A DNA stretch of 64,000 nucleotides from positions 5,836,501 through 5,900,500 of the forward strand of contig NZ_AP024745.1 of NCBI RefSeq assembly GCF_019704555.1, read 5' to 3'. The position numbers and the translations under genes are program-made. Positions within the stretch are counted from its first letter, which is position 1. Each line of letters starts with the position of its first letter. This DNA is from Actinoplanes sp. L3-i22 (GTDB lineage: Bacteria; Actinomycetota; Actinomycetes; Mycobacteriales; Micromonosporaceae). Of the stretch, positions 55,440 to 61,567 are shown in pieces. Under the pieces are notes generated by a model. That model had not been told where the DNA came from, did not search any database, and saw only the letters and a program-made list of their open reading frames with translations.

Positions 55440-56615
55440 ATGCCGCACATCGCCATGGTCAGCATTCCGTTCCACGGGCACGTCAACCCGAGCCTGGAGC
55501 TGCTGCGAGCGCTCGTCGCGCGCGGCCACCGGGTCACCTATGCCAACGACGCCTGCTGGGCCGAGCCGATCAGCGACATCGGCGCGCAGCTCAGACCCTA
55601 CGAGTCCACCCTGCCCAAGGCCGGTGCCGGCTGGGCCGGCGACACCATCGACCAGCTCACGCTGTTCCTCGACGACGCCATCAGGATGCTGCCCCAGCTG
55701 CGGGCCGCTTATCTCAACGACAAACCAGACCTCTTTCTGTACGACATTGCCGGCGCCCCGGCCCGGCTCCTCGCCGCGGAGTGGGACATCCCGGCGATCC
55801 AGCTGTCACCCACGTTCGTCGCCTGGGAGGGCTACGAGCAGGAGATGGCGGAGGCGATCGCGGGCATGCGAGCCGACCCGCGCGGCGCGGACTACTACCG
55901 CCGCTTCACCGAGTGGCTGACCGAGCAGGGGTCGCCGGTCACTGATGGCCCGGCCTTCATGGGCCGACCCGATCGTGGGCTGGCGTTGATCCCCCGAGCA
56001 CTGCAGCCGCACGCCGACAAGGTGAATCCGGAGGGCTTCCAGTTCGTCGGCCCGCTGATCGGCGAGCGGGCCGCGACCGAGCAGTGGACGAGACCGCCCG
56101 GGGTGGAGAAGGTGCTGCTGGTGTCGCTCGGTTCCGCCTTCACCAACCATCCGGACTTCTACCGGCGCTGCGTCGCCGCGTTCGGGGCCCTGCGCGGCTG
56201 GCACACCGTCCTGCAGATCGGCAGCGAGGTCGACCCGGCCGAGCTGGGCGCGGTCCCACCCTCGGTCGAGGTCCGCGACTGGGTGCCGCAGCCGGCGATC
56301 CTGGCCCAGGCCGACGCGTTCCTCACCCACGCCGGAATGGGTGGCAGCGCCGAGGGCCTGTTCCACGGCACCCCGATGATCGCCGCCCCGCAGGCAGCCG
56401 ACCAGTTCGCGAATGCGGAGCGCCTGGCCGCGCTGGGCGTCGCCCAGGTGATCGATCTGGAGACCGTCACCGCCGAGGAACTGCGCGCCATCCTGATCGC
56501 GCTGACCACGGATCCGGATGTCGCCGCCAGGTCCGACGAGCTCAGCCGCGATGTGCGCGCTGAGTGCGGGGTGACCCGCGGCGTCGATCTGATCGAGGCC
56601 GCGTTGCCGGGATAA
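55440..56615 (+). CDS. macrolide glycosyltransferase (OleD/MgtA-like)
   Basis: A 391-residue GT1 enzyme very close to OleD in layout: HIAMVSIPFHGHVNPSLELL with the catalytic His (second His of HGHVNP), PDLFLYDIAGAPARLLA, WEGYEQEMAEAI, LIPRALQPHADKV, VLLVSLGSAFTNHPDFYRRC, the nucleotide-sugar block VRDWVPQPAILAQADAFLTHAGMGG and APQAADQFANA. Such enzymes inactivate macrolides by adding glucose to the desosamine 2'-OH. GAGGAG lies 5 nt before ATG 55440. Controlled by the divergent TetR through two operators. Confidence 0.93.
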   Translation: MPHIAMVSIPFHGHVNPSLELLRALVARGHRVTYANDACWAEPISDIGAQLRPYESTLPKAGAGWAGDTIDQLTLFLDDAIRMLPQLRAAYLNDKPDLFLYDIAGAPARLLAAEWDIPAIQLSPTFVAWEGYEQEMAEAIAGMRADPRGADYYRRFTEWLTEQGSPVTDGPAFMGRPDRGLALIPRALQPHADKVNPEGFQFVGPLIGERAATEQWTRPPGVEKVLLVSLGSAFTNHPDFYRRCVAAFGALRGWHTVLQIGSEVDPAELGAVPPSVEVRDWVPQPAILAQADAFLTHAGMGGSAEGLFHGTPMIAAPQAADQFANAERLAALGVAQVIDLETVTAEELRAILIALTTDPDVAARSDELSRDVRAECGVTRGVDLIEAALPG

Positions 56616-56623
56616 GGCCTCGC

Positions 56624-57013
56624 GCTGCTCAAGGGCCTACCAAGCACCCGCTGCCGCTCGGTGCTTGGCCGGTCGAGGCCGTTCGGCTACTCAGGGCCTG
56701 TCAGCCGCCCGCTGGCGCTTGATGCTTGGTCGGTCGAGCTGTCGGTAGGAGCCGTCCGGCTGCTCAACGGCCTCCCCGCGAGCCGCCGCCGCTTGGCGGT
56801 TCACGCTCGGTCGGGCGGGCTGCCGGTCTGCTGGGCCGTGCGAGGGCGGGATGCCGGTCGGTCGGGTTGGCGGTCTGCTGGGCCGTGCGAGGGCGGGATG
56901 CCGGTCGGTCGGGTTGGCGGTCTGCTGGGCCGTGCGAGGGCGGGATGCCGGTCGGTCGGGTTGGCGGTCTGCTGGGCCGTGCGAGGGGGCGGGCTGCTGG
57001 GCCGTGCGAGGGG
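56624..57013. repeat. Two-layer tandem repeat region after the glycosyltransferase gene
   Basis: The 515-nt gap holds two arrays. The first has three degenerate copies starting GCT(G/A)CTCA(A)(G/C)GGCCT at 56624, 56685 and 56759 (61 and 74 bp apart), each with a GG(T/C)CGGTCG-like end. The second has near-identical 47-bp units starting GGTCTGCTGGGCCGTGCGAG at 56825, 56872, 56919 and 56966, then two shortened copies to 57013. Open frames across it are repeat artefacts. From 57014 to 57130 I see nothing. Confidence 0.85.
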
Positions 57014-57130
57014 CGGTCTGCCGGGCGAGTTGCGGGGCGGACGAGTTGCGGAGGTGGGAGGTGCGCGACGACTACGGCATCGGTCGCGGGGTGAGGCGAT
57101 CTCAGGGTGCGGCGTTGATCGTTGAGTGGT

Positions 57131-58003
57131 CTACGGCGCCGGGCTTCGCTCGACAGAGACGACGGCGCCGCTCTCCATTGCCACCCAGACGTGGGTGGGG
57201 GAGACCCAGAGGCCGTGCGGTTCCTCGCCGGGGAGCTTGTGGAGGGTGATCTTGCCGTCCGTGGTGATCCGGGCCAGTTCGGTGGAGCCCCACAGGGTCA
57301 CCCAGCAGCCGCCGGCCGGGTCGGGGGCGACGGCGTGTGGGCGGCAGGCGGGATCGGGGAACGGGAATTCGTCGATCGAACCCGACCGGGAGATCCGGCC
57401 GGCGAGTCCGCGGGCGATATCGGCGTACCAGATGCCGTCTGTGGACGCGGTGATGCCGACCGGAGCGCTGCCGGTGGGTAGTTCGACCAGGTCGACGGTG
57501 TCGTCGGGGCGGACGCGGGCCAGTGCCGCGGCACCGTTGAGGGCTGCCCAGGGTGCGCCGTCACCATCGATCGTGAGCATCGCGGGCCGCGAGTCGGGCA
57601 GCGGCAGGTCGATCGTGATGGCGGTCTCTCCGCCGCTCACCCGGACGATCTGGTTGGTACCGGCGGCGGTGAACCAGACGTCGCCAGGTCGGGCGGTGGG
57701 GTTGGCGTGTGGGGGAGTGGTGACGGCGATGCCGTAGGGCGATGAGCCGGGAGTGACGTTGATCGTCGTGTGGGAGCCGGACGGGTCGCGGCGGCCGAGT
57801 TTGTCGTCGGTGCGGGTGTACCAGAGGGCTCCGTCCGGGGCGGTGGCCAGCAGCATCGGCTGGCCGGTCAGTGGTTCGAGGTGGATTTCGGAGGTGGTGG
57901 AGATGCGGCCGAGGCCGTGGGGTTTCAGCAGCGTGGTCCAGATGGTGCCGGTGGCGTCGCCGGTCACCGCGTAGGGCGTCCAGCCGGAGGGAAGGGTAGG
58001 CAC
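57131..58003 (-). CDS. vgb: virginiamycin B (streptogramin B) lyase
   Basis: A 290-residue seven-bladed propeller of the Vgb family. The catalytic residues align: His223 (CRPHAVAP), His263 (EEPHGLWV) and Glu277 (VAMESGAV), with the same 14-residue spacing between the last His and Glu as in staphylococcal Vgb (His270/Glu284). The enzyme opens type B streptogramins at the ester bond by elimination. GTG 58003 has AGGAG 7 nt upstream. Divergent from a TetR regulator; a 26-bp palindrome lies between. Confidence 0.88.
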   Translation of the reverse strand: MPTLPSGWTPYAVTGDATGTIWTTLLKPHGLGRISTTSEIHLEPLTGQPMLLATAPDGALWYTRTDDKLGRRDPSGSHTTINVTPGSSPYGIAVTTPPHANPTARPGDVWFTAAGTNQIVRVSGGETAITIDLPLPDSRPAMLTIDGDGAPWAALNGAAALARVRPDDTVDLVELPTGSAPVGITASTDGIWYADIARGLAGRISRSGSIDEFPFPDPACRPHAVAPDPAGGCWVTLWGSTELARITTDGKITLHKLPGEEPHGLWVSPTHVWVAMESGAVVSVERSPAP

Positions 58004-58018
58004 GTCACTGCTCCTCTC

Positions 58019-58044
58019 ATTAACGCGACAGTTGTAACATTAAT
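58019..58044. promoter_or_regulatory. Operator between vgb and its TetR gene
   Basis: A 26-bp imperfect palindrome with ends ATTAA / TTAAT and a core of ACA-N2-TGT. It includes TAACAT (58035-58040), the -10 for the TetR gene, whose GTG is 6 nt further on, and lies 16 nt from the vgb start, so one bound repressor would shut both genes. Confidence 0.6.
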
Positions 58045-58046
58045 CC

Positions 58047-59126
58047 GTGGATGACGATACGCAATTGCCGGGCTCGGTGCGGCCCGGCGGGCGGACCGCG
58101 CGTACCCGGGAGCGGGTGCTCGAGGCGGTCTCGGCATTACTGCTGGAGGAGGGTTATGACGGACTGACCATCGACGCGGTCGCCGCGCGGTCAGGGGTTC
58201 ATCGGGCGACCGTCTACCGGCGCTGGCGGGACGTCGGCGGGCTGCTGGCCGATACCGTCGACGCTGCCCGTGAGCTGCCGTGGGAGCCGCCGGACACCGG
58301 TTCGCTGATCGGTGATCTCATCGAGATCAACCGGCAGGTGGCCGCCGTGCTGACCGAGCGGCCGTCGATCGCCCAGGCGCTGATCGCCGCGTCGTTCCGG
58401 TCCCCGGCGGCCGCGACCGCGCTGCGGACGTTCTGGGAGGACCGGTACGCCCGCGCCGCGATCGTCGTGACCCGCGCCGCCGATACACGCGCAGGGGTCG
58501 CGGCTGACAAACGCGCTGCATCCCGCGCCGAGCCCGCCGGGGAAGGCCACTCGGACGCTGCGCCCGCCGCCCGGGCTGCGGCTGCGGGGGCTGTGGCCGG
58601 CATGCGGGCGGTGGTCGCGTCCGGCGCGCGGGCTGCGGCTGCGGGGGTTGCGGCTGGTGCGCGAGCCGGGGCTGCGGTCACCGAGACTGACCGGCACGCG
58701 GGCGCTGCGACTGACTCCGGCGCGGCAGCCGCAGCTGGCGGCGGCGCGGATGCGGGGGCTGGCGGCGCTGGGGCTGGCGGCGCGGGCACTGGCGTTGCGG
58801 TTGGCGGCGTGGGGGTTGCGGTTGGCGGCACGGGCGCGCGCGTGAGGGTTGGCGGCGCGGGCGTGGGGGCTGGGGCTGGCGGTGCGGGCGTGGGCGCGGA
58901 TGCGGGGGCTGGCGGTGCGGGCGTGGGCGCGGATGCGGGGGCGGCGGCTGAGGCGCGGAGTGTGATTGTCGCGGCCTGTGCGCCGCTCTTCTACGAGCTG
59001 GCCCTCATGCGCAATCCCGCCCCCGCCGACCTCCCCGAGCGATACGCACGGATGGCCGCCGCGCAGTTTTTGTCGGGCGATGAGGTTTCAACGAAGGACG
59101 GGTCAGCAGGGGCGAACCGGGACTAA
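58047..59126 (+). CDS. TetR family regulator with a ~160-residue Gly/Ala-rich insert
   Basis: A 359-residue protein, far longer than the usual ~190-200. The HTH (LTIDAVAARSGVHRATVYRRW) is at ~40-60 and the ligand domain starts normally (ITQALIAASF-type, here IAQALIAASFRSPAAATALR, FWEDRYARAAIVVTRA). At ~147 the chain enters Ala/Gly/Val repeats (AGAGGAGVGADAGAGG-like) that last until ~304, then the normal C-terminal helices resume (SVIVAACAPLFYELALM). GTG 58047 is set by TAACAT ending 6 nt upstream. It probably represses the divergent vgb gene; whether the insert is tolerated is unknown. Confidence 0.88.
   Translation: MDDDTQLPGSVRPGGRTARTRERVLEAVSALLLEEGYDGLTIDAVAARSGVHRATVYRRWRDVGGLLADTVDAARELPWEPPDTGSLIGDLIEINRQVAAVLTERPSIAQALIAASFRSPAAATALRTFWEDRYARAAIVVTRAADTRAGVAADKRAASRAEPAGEGHSDAAPAARAAAAGAVAGMRAVVASGARAAAAGVAAGARAGAAVTETDRHAGAATDSGAAAAAGGGADAGAGGAGAGGAGTGVAVGGVGVAVGGTGARVRVGGAGVGAGAGGAGVGADAGAGGAGVGADAGAAAEARSVIVAACAPLFYELALMRNPAPADLPERYARMAAAQFLSGDEVSTKDGSAGANRD
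58485..58959 (+). repeat. GC-rich repeats encoding the Gly/Ala insert
   Basis: Degenerate units such as GGCGGTGCGGGCGTGGGCGC + GGATGCGGGGGCT (last two copies near 58880-58945) and GCGGTTGGCGGC make up the insert. The degree of identity rises toward the 3' end, suggesting recent growth there. All changes keep the reading frame. Confidence 0.75.
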
Positions 59127-59181
59127 TCTGCCCCTACCGGAGATGCCAGGGAGGGCCCGCCGCGCGGAAAGGCGCCGCACC

Positions 59182-60990
59182 ATGAAGCGACCGCATTCTT
59201 CGTACGTCCTGGCCGCGTACGTGACGGTGACCGCGCTGGCCGCCGTCTCCATGGTGGCGCCGCCGCGAATGCTGGTGTTCGGCATGCTGGCGATCGGTCC
59301 GGTGCTGGCCGTGGCGTCCGCGCGACCGCGCGCGGTGCTGGGCGTCGGCGGCTACGCGTTGACGGCCTCCGCCGTGATCTCCACCGAGAAAGGCCTGTTC
59401 GGCACCGGCGACCAGGCCTGGCGCCTGCTCGTGGTGGCCGCGCTCACCGTGGTCAGCTGGGCGATCGCCCGGCACCTGCGGACGTTGCTGCGGGCCACCG
59501 CGGCCGCCACCCAGGAGCGGGAGATGCTCGCCGCGCTGGTCCGCCAGTCCGCGGACGCGATCATCGTGATGACCCTCGACGGTGTCGTGACGATCTGGAA
59601 CGCCGGCGCGGAGAGTCTGTACGGCTACACCGCCGCCCAGGTCGTCGGCACCAGGTTCACCAAGGTGCTCCCGCCGGGCCGGGTGCACCTGCTGCAGGAG
59701 GCGCTCGCCAACCTGGCCGCCGGCGACCACGTGCTGCTGGAGGAGTCCCGCCGGATCCACCGGGACGGCCACGAGCTGCTGGTCAACGTCGCGGTCTCGC
59801 CGATCCGGGACGAGCACGGCCGGGTCGTCGCCGCGGCCGCCACCGAACGTGACATCAGCCGCCGCAAGCGGCGCGAGGCCGAGGAGCGCGTGGCACTGGA
59901 ACGTTCGGCCCGCGCGGCGCGGCTGGAGAGTCTGGGGCAGCTGGCCGGCGGTGTCGCGCACGACTTCAACAACCTGCTCGCGATCATCCTGAACTACGCG
60001 GATTTCCTCGGTGACGAGGTCACCCCGGCCGGTACGAGGGATCTGGCCCGGATCCGGGACGCCGCCGACCGGGCGCGTTCGCTGACCGGCCAGTTGCTGC
60101 TGTTCGCGAAGCGGGAGCCGACCGAGGTGACGAATGTCGACCTCAGCGACATCGCGACCTGTTCGAGTGAGCTGCTCAGCCGCACGATCGGGGCGAACAT
60201 CCGGCTGGTGTGCCACCCGGATCCGCAGCCGTTGCCGGTCCGCGCGAACCGGGGCCGCCTGGATCAGATCCTGCTCAACCTGGTCATCAACGCCCGCGAC
60301 GCGATGCCGGACGGCGGCGTGATCATGGTCGAGACCGATCGCTGGCAGGGCCGGTTCGCGCGGCTCACGGTCAGTGACACCGGGTGCGGGATGACCGCCG
60401 AGGTCCGCGACCGGCTCTTCGAGCCGTTCTTCACCACGAAACCCGCCGATCGGGGCACCGGCCTGGGCCTGGCCACGGTCTACGGCATCGTCGGCGACGC
60501 GGGCGGCCAGATCAACGTGGAGTCCGAACCGGGCATCGGCACCACGTTCCACATCCTGTTGCCGCTCGCGGAGGAGCTGAACGAGCAGCCGGCCGAGGCG
60601 GACGTGGGTGGTCCGGCAGCCGGTCACGGCGAGCACGTCGTCGTGATCGAGGACGAGGAGTACGTCCGTGACCTGGTGGTTCGCATCCTGCGCGACAACG
60701 GCTACCGGATCAAGACGCTCGACGACGGCGACCTCGACGACGTCGCCCTGATCATCACCGACGTCGTGCTCCGCGACCGCTCCGGCCCGGAGATCGCCGA
60801 GCAGCTGCGCGGGCGGTACCCGCGGCTGCGCGTGCTGTTCATGTCCGGCTACAGCGACGAGGAGCTGCGCACCCGCTTCGACCTCGGCGAGTCGGAGCGG
60901 ATCGTGCACAAGCCGTTCACCGCGATCGAGCTGCTGGCCGCGGTCGGCGAGACGCTGGCGACCCCGGCCGAGGTCGCCCCACGCCCATGA
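59182..60990 (+). CDS. hybrid sensor histidine kinase with PAS and short receiver domain
   Basis: A 602-residue protein. Four N-terminal hydrophobic segments (~8-100) are followed by a PAS domain ([20 protein letters not shown] to ERDISRRK), a HisKA domain with [17 protein letters not shown], an ATPase with [19 protein letters not shown] and [13 protein letters not shown], and a C-terminal receiver ([41 protein letters not shown]). The receiver is about ten residues short between strand 2 and the phospho-Asp strand. ATG 59182 is chosen; TAATCT (59123-59128) may be its -10 with a leader of ~47 nt. No partner regulator lies adjacent. Confidence 0.92.
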   Translation: MKRPHSSYVLAAYVTVTALAAVSMVAPPRMLVFGMLAIGPVLAVASARPRAVLGVGGYALTASAVISTEKGLFGTGDQAWRLLVVAALTVVSWAIARHLRTLLRATAAATQEREMLAALVRQSADAIIVMTLDGVVTIWNAGAESLYGYTAAQVVGTRFTKVLPPGRVHLLQEALANLAAGDHVLLEESRRIHRDGHELLVNVAVSPIRDEHGRVVAAAATERDISRRKRREAEERVALERSARAARLESLGQLAGGVAHDFNNLLAIILNYADFLGDEVTPAGTRDLARIRDAADRARSLTGQLLLFAKREPTEVTNVDLSDIATCSSELLSRTIGANIRLVCHPDPQPLPVRANRGRLDQILLNLVINARDAMPDGGVIMVETDRWQGRFARLTVSDTGCGMTAEVRDRLFEPFFTTKPADRGTGLGLATVYGIVGDAGGQINVESEPGIGTTFHILLPLAEELNEQPAEADVGGPAAGHGEHVVVIEDEEYVRDLVVRILRDNGYRIKTLDDGDLDDVALIITDVVLRDRSGPEIAEQLRGRYPRLRVLFMSGYSDEELRTRFDLGESERIVHKPFTAIELLAAVGETLATPAEVAPRP

Positions 60991-61045
60991 GAACCCCAAA
61001 AACCACAACAAAACCCGCTTCGGCGTACGACCGGAAGGAGCGCCC

Positions 61046-61468
61046 CTACTCCCGGATGTGCCCCAGCTGACTCAGCTGCGTGTACAGGTCGACCACGCCC
61101 CACAGGTCGGTGATCCGCCCGTCGTCGAAGCGGGCGATGAAGATCTCCTGGTAGGTGACCCGCCGGCCGCTCGCCGGTCGCCCCCGGTACTCCCCGGTGT
61201 TGGTCCCGGTGACCGTCTGCCGGGCGACGATCTTGTCGTCGACCGCGAGCAGCTCGTCGATCGTCACCCGCAGATCCGGATAGGCCCGGAACAGCACCCG
61301 CCAGATCCGGTTCTGCGCCGGGACCGCCGGAACGCCGCCCGGCTCCGCGGTGTGGAACCTGGCGTCCGGGTGGAAAGTTTCCTCCACCACTTTCGCGATC
61401 GTCTCCGGGTCACGACTCTCGACGGCGTCGTGGAACCGGTGGAACGCCGCGATGTTCTCTGCTGACAT
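61046..61468 (-). CDS. SnoaL-like/ester cyclase-family protein
   Basis: A 140-residue NTF2-fold protein: NIAAFHRFHDAVESRDPETI helix, FHPDARFHT, FRAYPDLRVTIDELLAVDDKIVAR, TNTGEYRGRPASGRRVTYQE and DGRITDLWGVVDLYTQLSQLG are the SnoaL-like polyketide cyclase blocks. The family includes cyclases and many proteins of unknown function. ATG 61468 has GGAGG 7 nt upstream. It is divergent from the AfsR-like regulator. A weak hairpin with a T-rich minus-strand tail lies after its stop (about 61000-61040). Confidence 0.9.
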   Translation of the reverse strand: MSAENIAAFHRFHDAVESRDPETIAKVVEETFHPDARFHTAEPGGVPAVPAQNRIWRVLFRAYPDLRVTIDELLAVDDKIVARQTVTGTNTGEYRGRPASGRRVTYQEIFIARFDDGRITDLWGVVDLYTQLSQLGHIRE

Positions 61469-61567
61469 GGGCTTGCCTCCCTGGTCTCTCACCGGTCATG
61501 ACGGGACCGGCGGCCGGAATGTGACGGCGCCGGGCGGTTCCGCCGGCACCGGCTACGCTGACCAGTC

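Noticed and set aside
56661..57125. Plus-strand frames of 120-154 codons after the glycosyltransferase
   Set aside because: They are translations of the 47-bp repeats; no ribosome site and no similarity to proteins.
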